Source: Dethiosulfatibacter sp.
GTDB taxonomy: Bacteria > Bacillota_A > Clostridia > Tissierellales > Dethiosulfatibacteraceae
Assembly (NCBI GenBank): GCA_019084435.1
Contig: JAHRFV010000208.1
Coordinates: forward strand, 1 to 41,060
Direction of reading: 5' to 3'
Length of the DNA: 41,060 bases
The notes beneath the pieces were generated by a model. It was not told where the DNA came from and ran no database searches. It saw only the letters and a program-made list of their open reading frames with translations. Each line of letters starts with the position of its first letter. Position 1 is the first letter of the stretch. Both the position numbers and the translations under genes were made by a program. Below are positions 8,056 through 16,092 of this stretch, one piece after another.

Positions 8056-9783
8056 TTATTTAGCCTTCTTTTTTTTGTTGAACATGATGACTACAGCAAC
8101 AGCTACTACCGCAGCAACTACATAGAGAACCGTATTACTGCCCGATTCAACCGGAGTTACGTCTGAGACGGGTTGAACGTTTAGGTAGTTGTAGTTAGTT
8201 AGGTTGAAGAAATATCCCCCTTCATCAGGAATTCTCTTCCAGCCGGTCCATTTTGCGGTATTGACAGCTTGCAAACTATTATCGTAGAAAAGTATGATGT
8301 AAGGCGCTTCTTCATATAAAATCTGTTGCATTTCCCAAACCACTTGTTGTCTCTCCGCTGGATCCATGATGGTTTGTTGTTCGATGAACAATTGGTCGTA
8401 ACGCTCGTTGGAGTAATTTGAATCACTCATATTGCCTATCTGTGAGGTTGTCATTACATTTAGAATGGTTGTTGGATCAAGGTCGGTTCCCCATCCCCAT
8501 ATAAACATGTCAAAATCTCCAGAGTAAATCTTATCAATAAGAAGACCATCGTCTACCGTCTCTATATTCAATTTTATTCCGGCTTCTGCCACAGAACCTG
8601 CAATCATCTGGCCGGCTTTGACTTCATCAGTATTATCAGCTCTTAAAGTAAAGGTAAATTCTAGTGGTGTACCATCACTGTCTTGTCTGATACCATCTCC
8701 GTCCAGATCGATATAACCTGCATCTTCCAGAATCTGATTGGCTTTTTCGATGTTGAAATCTCTCAACTCATCCGCGGAAGGTTCGTAGTGATAGAAGCCC
8801 TCTGGAGGAATAAGGCTGGTTCCAACAGATCCTTGACCTGAGTATACGATATCCAGTATGCTTTGCTTGTCAATGCTCCACTCAATGGCTTGTCTTATGA
8901 CGATGTCCTTTAACAATGGATTTGCGTTAGAGGATGGATCATCCCATGCATTGAAAGAAAGCTCTGTAAAACCAAGAACGACAGCAGAGATGGCTTCTAT
9001 GTCCGTCTCAGTCTGTAGGGAATCTAGCTGACTTGGGCTGAAATTTGTTGCTGCATCAATTTCTCCCAGTTTAATTGATTGTGCCATAGTATCTGTATTG
9101 GCATATAAAACAAATATCAACTCATCTATCCCGGGTCTACCTAGAAAATAATCGTCATTGGCAACCAGTTTTAAATATTCTCCCGGTTTTAATTCACTAA
9201 ATTTGAAACCGCCTGTTCCAATAGGCTCATCATTTGGCCATGTCATATAATCATCAGGATTGACATCTTTCCAAATATGCTCAGGCAATATTGGGCACGA
9301 GTTTTGCAACATATTGGCTTTAGGTTTTTCTGTTCTTACGATTACCGTGTGATCATCGGGAGCAGTCACTTCAACAATACCACCCAAATAACCGGAGTAC
9401 ATGCCTAGATCGCTGTCTAATAACATGTTGTATGTGAAAACAACATCTGCTGAAGTAAAGGGCTCACCATCATGCCACTGGACATCGTCTCGCAATTCAA
9501 ATGTCCACTCGGTCTGGTCATCATTTAGAGCCCAATTTTTCGCAAGATTTGCCACAGGCTCTAGATTTTCATCAACGGTGATCAGTGAATCATACAGCAA
9601 CATAAATACTTCATAGCCTATCTGGCTATATGAGATCAGCGGACTCAGAGAGTCTATCTCAACGGTTACGCCAATTCTCATGGCATCCGGTTCCTGTGTC
9701 TGAGAACCGAAAGTGCTTGTTTGGAACATTGATAGCACCATAATAATGGTTATCATTATAACTATTCTTCGTTTGGTTTTCAT
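8056..9783 (-). CDS. oppA: Peptide-binding protein of the Opp importer (SBP family 5), C-terminally anchored
   Basis: Extracytoplasmic solute-binding protein, 575 residues. It starts with a Sec-type signal (basic MKTKRR, hydrophobic core to about residue 20) but has no lipobox cysteine. The SBP_bac_5 domain spans roughly 35-520 with family features such as LAKNWALNDDQTEWTFELRD. The C-terminus ends with a hydrophobic helix at about 551-568 followed by NKKKKAK, a stop-transfer anchor. So this receptor appears tethered by a C-terminal membrane helix instead of the lipid anchor normal in Gram-positive bacteria. The ATG at 9783 follows GGAGGGAG. Ligand is not predictable beyond peptides. Confidence 0.9.
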   Translation of the reverse strand: MKTKRRIVIMITIIMVLSMFQTSTFGSQTQEPDAMRIGVTVEIDSLSPLISYSQIGYEVFMLLYDSLITVDENLEPVANLAKNWALNDDQTEWTFELRDDVQWHDGEPFTSADVVFTYNMLLDSDLGMYSGYLGGIVEVTAPDDHTVIVRTEKPKANMLQNSCPILPEHIWKDVNPDDYMTWPNDEPIGTGGFKFSELKPGEYLKLVANDDYFLGRPGIDELIFVLYANTDTMAQSIKLGEIDAATNFSPSQLDSLQTETDIEAISAVVLGFTELSFNAWDDPSSNANPLLKDIVIRQAIEWSIDKQSILDIVYSGQGSVGTSLIPPEGFYHYEPSADELRDFNIEKANQILEDAGYIDLDGDGIRQDSDGTPLEFTFTLRADNTDEVKAGQMIAGSVAEAGIKLNIETVDDGLLIDKIYSGDFDMFIWGWGTDLDPTTILNVMTTSQIGNMSDSNYSNERYDQLFIEQQTIMDPAERQQVVWEMQQILYEEAPYIILFYDNSLQAVNTAKWTGWKRIPDEGGYFFNLTNYNYLNVQPVSDVTPVESGSNTVLYVVAAVVAVAVVIMFNKKKKAK

Positions 9784-9800
9784 AAATCTCCCTCCAAATT

Positions 9801-10751
9801 TTATTCTTTAACGCTTGCTTCAATAATTGTCAGTTTTTTGTTGGTAGCATCCAACTTGGCTCGTACTCCCAATGGTATAGTTGCCATATCTTTAGTATGA
9901 CCAATAGGCAAACCGTGTATGGATGGAACCTTTAGTGGTTTAATAAATTCGAACAGTATGTCTTCCAGGCTCATATCGACGTAATAACCTGGATTGTGTA
10001 GTCTTGGTGTGCAGTTAACACATTCACCCACGACGATACCTGCTACATTATCAAGTTTTCCTGCATTCAATAAATGTGTCAGCATATGATCGATTATCCA
10101 TGGTTCAGTCTCCAGTTCTTCAATAAACAGTATTTTACCATCGGTTTCGATTTCGTAAGGTGTCCCGAGAGTAGAGCAAATCAAAGTCAGATTTCCACCG
10201 GTAATGATGCCTTCAGTAGTTCCGGGATTGATAGTGTTAATCCATTTTTTCTCATCAGCCAATGGGATACTACCAATGGGTTCTGTTGAAGCAATCGCTT
10301 TAAAAAGGTAGTTCTTGGTGTAGTCTGTGAGTTCTTCCGGATTGTATCTTGACATACCAGGTCCATGAAAGGTTATCAATCCCGTTTCCTTAAGAATCGC
10401 CAAATGCAACGATGTGATATCGCTGAATCCCACAAATATTTTCGGGTTTTTCCTAACGATTTCAAAATCAATGTATTTGAGCATTCTGGCTGATCCGTAT
10501 CCCCCTTGTGTCACAAAAACAGCATCAATGTCTTTTCGTGAGAACATTTCATTGAAATCTTCAGCTCGTTCTTCGTCAGTACCTGCCACGAAGCCTTTTC
10601 TTTTATTCAGGTTTTTTGAAAGAACCACTTTATATCCCCACTGTTTAAGTGTTTCCATTCCTCTTCTGACGTCACTTCTCTTATAAGAAGGGCTCGCTGG
10701 AGAAATAACACCTATCGTATCCCCTTTTTGCAGTAGCTTTGCTTTAAGCAA
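9801..10751 (-). CDS. S66-family serine peptidase (LD-carboxypeptidase / MccF-like)
   Basis: Member of peptidase family S66, which includes the murein tetrapeptide LD-carboxypeptidase LdcA, Bacillus YkfA and the microcin C self-immunity protein MccF. Family features: IGVISPASP at the N-terminus, the nucleophile in GGYGSARM (Ser about residue 87), GFSDITSLH, GGNLTLI, a Glu-rich FIEELETEP segment and GLPIGHT carrying the catalytic His. The frame can be extended to 10,814, but AGGAGGTG lies eight bases before a TTG at 10,751, giving 316 residues, the normal family length. As first gene of the opp operon it recalls Bacillus ykfA beside a peptide transporter, suggesting murein-peptide recycling (inference). 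Confidence 0.85.
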   Translation of the reverse strand: MLKAKLLQKGDTIGVISPASPSYKRSDVRRGMETLKQWGYKVVLSKNLNKRKGFVAGTDEERAEDFNEMFSRKDIDAVFVTQGGYGSARMLKYIDFEIVRKNPKIFVGFSDITSLHLAILKETGLITFHGPGMSRYNPEELTDYTKNYLFKAIASTEPIGSIPLADEKKWINTINPGTTEGIITGGNLTLICSTLGTPYEIETDGKILFIEELETEPWIIDHMLTHLLNAGKLDNVAGIVVGECVNCTPRLHNPGYYVDMSLEDILFEFIKPLKVPSIHGLPIGHTKDMATIPLGVRAKLDATNKKLTIIEASVKE

Positions 10752-10769
10752 CTTCTCAACACCTCCTAT

Positions 10770-10784
10770 AACCGAATATCGGTT
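10770..10784. promoter_or_regulatory. Dyad in the leader of the peptide operon, possible operator
   Basis: AACCGA-ATA-TCGGTT is a perfect 6-3-6 inverted repeat between the predicted promoter (10,805-10,833) and the ribosome site of the S66 gene. It could be an operator, for example for the adjacent IclR regulator, or a small RNA hairpin. No second copy of this sequence was seen in the window. Confidence 0.4.
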
Positions 10785-10804
10785 GCAATGTACGTATATA
10801 GTAT

Positions 10805-10833
10805 ATTTTATCATTTATTTGATTTATAATCAA
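10805..10833 (-). promoter_or_regulatory. Predicted sigma-A promoter of the S66-opp-M20 operon
   Basis: On the minus strand TTGATT (10,833-10,828) and TAAAAT (10,810-10,805) are 17 bases apart, in an AT-rich region 55-80 bases upstream of the S66 start. It overlaps the 3' edge of the terminator of the IclR gene, so read-through from the regulator is limited. Confidence 0.65.
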
Positions 10834-10834
10834 T

Positions 10835-10871
10835 AAAAACCCCATACATTTCCGAATAATGCAGGGGTTTT
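10835..10871 (-). terminator. Rho-independent terminator after the IclR gene
   Basis: AAAACCCC and GGGGTTTT arms enclose about 20 bases that can pair further (GCATT with an opposing AATGT-like stretch). In the minus-strand transcript the stem is followed by a U-rich run, 20 bases after the stop codon at 10,891. Confidence 0.8.
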
Positions 10872-10890
10872 AATGATATTCGCTATTTAA

Positions 10891-11646
10891 TTATGGTATC
10901 AAATTGCTGAGTTCTTCCTTATATTCCATAAGAACATTCTTGCATTCTTCAATTTTTTCCATGTAGTGCTCGCCTTTTATAAAGGAAACGGCAACGCAAT
11001 GCCTGACAGTACCATCTTTGCTTGCAATCGGTATACCTACCCCTACAGCTAAAGGGAAAGTTTCATTGACACTGACTACAAATCCTTGTTGCTTTATGCG
11101 ATCATATTCCTTTAAAAGTTCTTTATGGTCTGTTATAGTATTTTCGCAAATTTTTTCAAATGATTGTGAATTAATTAGTTTTTTGGCTTTTTCCCTATCA
11201 TAATACGCCATCAGGCATTTACCGTAACATCCTCGATTAATAGGAAAAAAAGTGCCGGGCACGTAGTTGATTTTGAAAGGCTTGTAGTTTTCAACTGAAA
11301 AAATGGATATTACTTCGTCACCGTCTCTTTTAGCCAGACCTGCAGAAACTTTTAACCGATTGCTCAGTTCGGCAAGAATGTCTAGAACACGGCTTTCATA
11401 ATTATCGTTTTCAAGATATACATTTCCCAAATGATAAGCAAACGGGCCAATCTTGTATTTTTTGGTCTCGGAATTTCTTATTACCATATTATTTTTCTCA
11501 AGGGTCAGCAAAATCCTGCTGATGCTCGTCCTTCCGAGATTTAGCTTGGCTTCCAACTCGCTGATTTTGTATTGATAAGGAGTCGTGGACAGAACTTTCA
11601 ATACTTCCATGGCATGGTCTATCGTTGAACTAAGAGATTTATTCAT
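10891..11646 (-). CDS. IclR-family transcriptional regulator
   Basis: DNA-binding regulator, 251 residues. The N-terminal winged helix-turn-helix (about residues 5-65, with YKISELEAKLNLGRTSISRI) is followed by the IclR effector-binding domain (about 80-248), recognisable from NRGCYGKCLMAY and the PIASKDGTVRHCVAVSF segment. A GTG at 11,655 opens the frame, but that GTG is part of the AAGGTG ribosome site for the ATG at 11,646, so the latter is chosen. It lies immediately upstream of, and in the same direction as, the peptide operon, and back to back with the GGDEF/HD-GYP gene. It is the obvious candidate to control the peptide operon; the ligand is unknown. Confidence 0.88.
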   Translation of the reverse strand: MNKSLSSTIDHAMEVLKVLSTTPYQYKISELEAKLNLGRTSISRILLTLEKNNMVIRNSETKKYKIGPFAYHLGNVYLENDNYESRVLDILAELSNRLKVSAGLAKRDGDEVISIFSVENYKPFKINYVPGTFFPINRGCYGKCLMAYYDREKAKKLINSQSFEKICENTITDHKELLKEYDRIKQQGFVVSVNETFPLAVGVGIPIASKDGTVRHCVAVSFIKGEHYMEKIEECKNVLMEYKEELSNLIP

Positions 11647-11678
11647 TATTATCACCTTGTTTTCTATCGTGTGTATCT

Positions 11679-11707
11679 ATTCTATCACTACTTAATTGAT
11701 CTAACAA
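11679..11707 (-). promoter_or_regulatory. Predicted sigma-A promoter of the IclR gene
   Basis: Minus-strand TTGTTA (11,707-11,702) and TAGAAT (11,684-11,679), spacing 17, about 35 bases upstream of the ATG. Confidence 0.55.
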
Positions 11708-11748
11708 CGCTAATTTCACATCAGACAATCAACCAATCTTAAAAATGT

Positions 11749-11778
11749 TTGGAAAGAATAATCAATAAATGTTAAAAT
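11749..11778 (+). promoter_or_regulatory. Possible promoter of the GGDEF/HD-GYP operon
   Basis: TTGGAA (11,749-11,754) and TAAAAT (11,773-11,778) with an 18-base spacer, about 40 bases before the chosen start. The match is moderate. Confidence 0.4.
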
Positions 11779-11820
11779 GAACTGAGATTGAAACAAAGAT
11801 TTGATGGAAGGGTGTTCTGG

Positions 11821-13734
11821 ATGGATGCAAGTTTTTATAGAGAGGTTCTAAATGAATCATCGGTCGGGTATGCATATGGAGAGGTACTATTTGATGGCTT
11901 AAATGACCCCGTTGATTTTATGTGCTTGGATATCAATGATGCGTTGGCTAATGATATCGGTTTAGAAAAAGAAAAAATTATCAATAAGAAGTATTCAGAA
12001 ATATTTTCAGGACAATCCATTATTGAACATGATTGGGGAAGAGCTTTGGTAGATGTTGCAATTAGGGGAGTGTCCAAGGAGTTTGAACAATATCTGGAAC
12101 CTTTAAAAAAACATTATCACATCAAGGTTTTTTCGAATAAAAGGAATTTTTTTGTAGTTCTTCTATACAACATAAGTGAACAACTTAAGATAATTGAGAT
12201 ATCTAAGAGCTTCCTAGAAAACCTGGATACTGATGTTGATTACAATGGAATAAATGACCATATGAGAACTCTGTCAAATGCCAGATATTCTGTGTTCAAT
12301 CTTTTTGATGAAAATGGACTCGATTTCACCACAAAGGCTATATCGGGAGATAATAAAGTATTAGAGAGAGTTTTTAAGTTTTTTGGTTACAATATCATAG
12401 GTAAGAGATGGAGCTATGATCCTATAAGAGCCGAAAAAATAAGATTGAATACGTTAACTCATTTCAATAGATTGAGGGATTTGACAGGCGAAGTAATTAA
12501 TAAAACAATGATAGAAAGGCTTGAACAGATATACGAGATAGGACAAGTGGCAGTCATTAAAATAATGAATAAAAATCGAATGATCGGTGACTTCACCCTT
12601 ATAATGGGGAAAGGTGAACAATTGCAGCGACCAACAATAGTCAAGCTATTCGCATCACAAACAGGATTGTTTTTAGAAAAAAAGAAAGTGGATGAAAAAT
12701 TGAAGAAAACAAATGAACAGATAGCCTTTATGAGCTACCATGATCAATTGACTGGTTTGTATAATCGAAGGTTTTTTGAAGAGGAGATGAGAAGGTTAGA
12801 TACCTCTAGAAATTTGCCGATTAGTCTGATTATAATGGATGTTAATGGACTAAAACTGACGAATGACGCTTTTGGACATTCCGCTGGCGATGATTTGCTT
12901 AAAAAGATTGCTGAAACAACTCAAAACCATTGTAGAGAAGGTGAAATCATAGCCAGAACAGGGGGGGATGAAATGGCAATCATACTTCCAGGGTTGGACT
13001 CACATGAAATCCAACCGTTTGCTCAGCGAATTTCAAAGGCTCTAGAAAAACATCGCCATGGACTAATTGAGTTGTCAGTTGCCTTTGGATGGGCTACCAA
13101 GAAAGATCCTGAAGAAGATATATTTAGTGTTTTTAGGAGTGCTGAAGAACACATGTATCACAACAAACTGCTTGAGAGTGGCAAGATGCATCAGAAAACT
13201 ATCGATGGTATACTAAAAACTCTGTTTGGACAAAACAAATGGGAAGAAAGACATGCACAATCGGTTAGTCATTTAGCAGGCAAAGTTGGGATATTATTAG
13301 GATTGGACAAAGATAGAATTGAGGAACTTAAAAAAGCAGGACTGATGCATGATATTGGGAAAGTCGCTATTAGTGAGAACATATTGAACAAAAAAGAAAC
13401 TCTAAGTGACTCAGAAGTAGCACAAATTAGAAGACACCCTGAGGTAGGATATCATATACTAAGCTCGGTTAGCCAGTTCGCATCCATATCGGAATATGTG
13501 TTGGCACATCACGAAAGATGGGATGGGACGGGCTACCCAAAGGGTCTAAAAGCTGATAAAATACCACTACAATCCAGAATAATAACTTTGGCTGACGCAT
13601 ACGACAATATGATTTGCGACACACCTTATAGGAAGAGTCACTCTAAAGAATATGCGATTGAAGAAATCAAGAAGAACTCCGGGAGTCAGTTTGATCCTGA
13701 TATTGTTGAAAAATTCATAAAATCAATTGATTAA
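11821..13734 (+). CDS. c-di-GMP turnover protein: PAS/GAF-like sensors, GGDEF and HD-GYP domains
   Basis: Composite signalling protein, 637 residues. Region 1-115 resembles a PAS sensor and 125-285 a GAF-like domain (both weakly recognised), followed by a GGDEF domain (about 300-445) and an HD-GYP phosphodiesterase domain (about 460-637). The GGDEF signature reads GGDEM (381-385), and the inhibitory RxxD site reads REGE, so cyclase activity is uncertain. The HD-GYP motifs are intact: HDIGK at 510-514 and HHERWDGTGYP at 563-573, so c-di-GMP hydrolysis is likely. A TTG at 11,788 would add 11 residues, but GGAAGGGTG lies just before the ATG at 11,821. First gene of a plus-strand operon; cytoplasmic, with no membrane helix. 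Confidence 0.88.
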   Translation: MDASFYREVLNESSVGYAYGEVLFDGLNDPVDFMCLDINDALANDIGLEKEKIINKKYSEIFSGQSIIEHDWGRALVDVAIRGVSKEFEQYLEPLKKHYHIKVFSNKRNFFVVLLYNISEQLKIIEISKSFLENLDTDVDYNGINDHMRTLSNARYSVFNLFDENGLDFTTKAISGDNKVLERVFKFFGYNIIGKRWSYDPIRAEKIRLNTLTHFNRLRDLTGEVINKTMIERLEQIYEIGQVAVIKIMNKNRMIGDFTLIMGKGEQLQRPTIVKLFASQTGLFLEKKKVDEKLKKTNEQIAFMSYHDQLTGLYNRRFFEEEMRRLDTSRNLPISLIIMDVNGLKLTNDAFGHSAGDDLLKKIAETTQNHCREGEIIARTGGDEMAIILPGLDSHEIQPFAQRISKALEKHRHGLIELSVAFGWATKKDPEEDIFSVFRSAEEHMYHNKLLESGKMHQKTIDGILKTLFGQNKWEERHAQSVSHLAGKVGILLGLDKDRIEELKKAGLMHDIGKVAISENILNKKETLSDSEVAQIRRHPEVGYHILSSVSQFASISEYVLAHHERWDGTGYPKGLKADKIPLQSRIITLADAYDNMICDTPYRKSHSKEYAIEEIKKNSGSQFDPDIVEKFIKSID

Positions 13735-13737
13735 AGG

Positions 13738-14307
13738 ATGGTGGAAAACATAAGAGCGTTAGTTTTAAATGGAGAAATGGACAAAGGAATTGATTTATCT
13801 GTAGCAAGTCAGATTCTCAGAGAAGGCCTGGCAGATAAAGGTTTTGAAGTAGAAGAAAAAAAGCTAAAGGAGATTGAGATCAAACCATGTATGGGTTGCT
13901 ACGCATGCTGGATAAAGACACCTGGAAAATGCATCATTGATGATTATGGGCGAGAGTTGGTGTCGGAGATGATAAACAGCCAGTTGATTGTTTATCTGAC
14001 ACCTGTGATCTATGGAGGTTATTCACCTGAATTGAAGAAAGCTTTGGATAGAATTATTCCACTGCTGCTTCCTTTTTTTAAAAAAATTAAAGGCGAGGTA
14101 CACCATCCCAAAAGATATGAGACCTATCCGAATGTTCTCGTTTTGGGGATTACCGATAGGGAAAATCAAGAAGAGGAAGTCATATTCAACGAACTTATAG
14201 GTAGAAATGCACTGAACTGGTATGATACCTTCAAAGGCAGAGTCATCAATATACACAAAGATTCATTAGAAGAAGCCATTTCTGGAGCATTGGAGGGAAG
14301 AATATGA
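13738..14307 (+). CDS. Flavodoxin-fold oxidoreductase with a cysteine cluster (iron-sulfur flavoprotein-like)
   Basis: Predicted FMN-binding protein of the NADPH-dependent FMN reductase/flavodoxin-2 type, 189 residues. Near residues 51-65 it carries C-x2-C-x2-C-x7-C (CMGCYACWIKTPGKC), the compact cysteine motif that binds a [4Fe-4S] cluster in archaeal and clostridial iron-sulfur flavoproteins; similar cysteines also occur in relatives without a proven cluster. The N-terminus (RALVLNGEMDKG) lacks the usual GSPR phosphate loop, so FMN binding may differ. It starts three bases after the HD-GYP stop; AAGG directly abuts the ATG, so the exact start is uncertain. It overlaps the next flavodoxin gene by four bases (ATGA). 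Electron donor and acceptor unknown. Confidence 0.72.
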   Translation: MVENIRALVLNGEMDKGIDLSVASQILREGLADKGFEVEEKKLKEIEIKPCMGCYACWIKTPGKCIIDDYGRELVSEMINSQLIVYLTPVIYGGYSPELKKALDRIIPLLLPFFKKIKGEVHHPKRYETYPNVLVLGITDRENQEEEVIFNELIGRNALNWYDTFKGRVINIHKDSLEEAISGALEGRI

Positions 14308-14969
14308 GTGAGAATAGAAATGTGCTATTCCTGATTGGAAGTCCCAAAAAATCTAGAAGCACGTCTGAATCCATGAGTGATTATCTAGCTGAAAAGATTA
14401 AGGAATCAGTTAACTGGAATATAGAGAAAATTCATATTTTAACCAATATACAAGAGAACCCCGATACCATTGAAAAAGCCGCCAATCAATCCGATGTGAT
14501 TGTGCTTGCGTTTCCAACCTATGTGGATTCATTGCCCTCCCATGTCATCAGAGCGCTTATGCTTATGGAGAGTCGGTTGGACAAGACAAAAATAAGAGAA
14601 TTCATGGTTCTGATTAACTGTGGTTTCCCTGAAACCTTCCATAATGACAATGCCCTTAAGATTTGTCATTTTTATGCGAAGCAAAATGGTTTGGATTGGA
14701 GAGGTGGGATTGCTGTGGGTGCCGGAGGAGCTATTGTCGGTAAAAAGTTGACTGATCTCGGTGGAATGGCCGGCAATCTGATGAAAAATCTAGCTGTTTT
14801 AGCTGACAGGCTGGTTGAACATGAAACCTCAGAAGATGATAGCATTCTAAGGGTCCAAACAGTACCAACAAGAATGTATAATATGGCAGGCAACATGGGA
14901 TGGAAAAAACAAGCCCAAAAGCTCGGTGTTCAGGATAGGCTTTATGACAAGCCGGATATAAAAATATAG
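14304..14969 (+). CDS. Flavodoxin-fold NAD(P)H oxidoreductase
   Basis: Second flavodoxin-like protein, 221 residues, translationally coupled to the one before through ATGA. The FMN phosphate loop is clear (FLIGSPKKSRSTSESM, residues 9-24), and PTYVDSLPSHVIRAL near residue 75 is the typical loop around the isoalloxazine. It has no cysteine cluster, unlike its partner. The pair may form a two-component electron-transfer unit: one flavin enzyme plus one flavin/iron-sulfur protein (inference). Substrate unknown. Confidence 0.72.
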   Translation: MSENRNVLFLIGSPKKSRSTSESMSDYLAEKIKESVNWNIEKIHILTNIQENPDTIEKAANQSDVIVLAFPTYVDSLPSHVIRALMLMESRLDKTKIREFMVLINCGFPETFHNDNALKICHFYAKQNGLDWRGGIAVGAGGAIVGKKLTDLGGMAGNLMKNLAVLADRLVEHETSEDDSILRVQTVPTRMYNMAGNMGWKKQAQKLGVQDRLYDKPDIKI

Positions 14970-14994
14970 TGTTTGATACCAGGAGGTAAATAGG

Positions 14995-16089
14995 TTGAAG
15001 GAAAGAATCAGAGAAGAACTTAGACAACTGACCGGATTGACAGGTGTTTCCGGGCATGAGCAATCAGTTATTCGACATATAATGACAAAGCTGGAGTTGA
15101 TAACAGACGAGCTGATAGTAGATCCATGGGGGAATCTAATTGCTGTGAAACATGGGAAAAACCCTGGTCCTAAACTGATGATTGCTGCACATACCGACGA
15201 GATAGGTTTTGTTGTTAAGAATATCTTAAGAGACGGATTTATTCTGTTTGACAAGTCAGGTACGGCTTCTGACAAAGTAATGGAAGGCAGAAAGGTATTT
15301 ATTAATGGAAAGATTCCTGGAGTAATTGGAATAAAGCCAGGACATATCCAATCACCTGAAGAAAGCAGAAGAGTAAAAACAAGTAAAGAATGCTACATCG
15401 ATATTGCTGCTTTTTCTCGTGAGGAGGTTGAGCAACTAGGTATCACCATTGGTGACCCAATCGGTTACGAGAGCAGCTTTATGGAAATGTCAAACAAAGA
15501 TTATATCTGCACCAAATCTATTGACAACAGGATAAACTGCACAGTACTTATCAAGTTGTTTGAAGAGATCAGAGATATGGATTTTGACGGAACATTCTAT
15601 GGTTGTTTCACTGTACAGGAAGAGACAGGAATGAAAGGTGCTTTTATAGTGGGAAATCGAATAGAGCCAGATTATGCAATTGTAACCGACACGATTCCTT
15701 CAGGGGACACACCTGATGTCGACACGGACCGGGAGCTACCCATTTACCTGGGAAAAGGCCCTGCTTGTGTCATGGCGGATGGCATGGGGTCGGCTATGAT
15801 GTTCACCTATGCTCATCCAGCAGTCGTTAGAATCATCAAGGAGCAAGCAGCTCGATTGGAAATGAATCTACAATTCACCACCCTGTTAGGACAGAGCTAC
15901 GCAACAGATTCAGCTGGTCTGGCTCACGCCGGAAAAGGAATACCAACAGCAACACTGGCGATGCCTAGACGCTATTCTCACTCACCTATTGAGATGCTGA
16001 ACCTGAATGATGCAGTCAGTTCATTGGAAATACTAAAAGGTATTGTAAAAAATAACGGAAAGACTGAGATTTCTTTTTTGGAAAGGTGA
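14995..16089 (+). CDS. M42-family aminopeptidase
   Basis: Predicted cobalt/zinc-dependent tetrahedral (TET-like) aminopeptidase, 364 residues, of the M42 family (glutamyl aminopeptidase/deblocking aminopeptidase, often misnamed endoglucanase). Motifs: AAHTDEIGF (His66, Asp68), TKSIDNRIN with the bridging Asp, VQEETGMKG with catalytic Glu, VTDTIPSGD and RRYSHSPIEM with the last His ligand. The start is TTG at 14,995, seven bases after AGGAGGT; the next ATG is far inside the domain. It degrades short peptides to amino acids in the cytoplasm, complementing the peptide importer at the left of the window. Confidence 0.88.
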   Translation: MKERIREELRQLTGLTGVSGHEQSVIRHIMTKLELITDELIVDPWGNLIAVKHGKNPGPKLMIAAHTDEIGFVVKNILRDGFILFDKSGTASDKVMEGRKVFINGKIPGVIGIKPGHIQSPEESRRVKTSKECYIDIAAFSREEVEQLGITIGDPIGYESSFMEMSNKDYICTKSIDNRINCTVLIKLFEEIRDMDFDGTFYGCFTVQEETGMKGAFIVGNRIEPDYAIVTDTIPSGDTPDVDTDRELPIYLGKGPACVMADGMGSAMMFTYAHPAVVRIIKEQAARLEMNLQFTTLLGQSYATDSAGLAHAGKGIPTATLAMPRRYSHSPIEMLNLNDAVSSLEILKGIVKNNGKTEISFLER

Positions 16090-16092
16090 GTT

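Noticed and set aside
14731..15275. Two overlapping minus-strand frames of 110 and 142 codons across a gene junction
   Set aside because: They run antisense to the second flavodoxin gene and the M42 aminopeptidase gene, whose motifs and ribosome sites are convincing; the antisense products show no recognisable domain.
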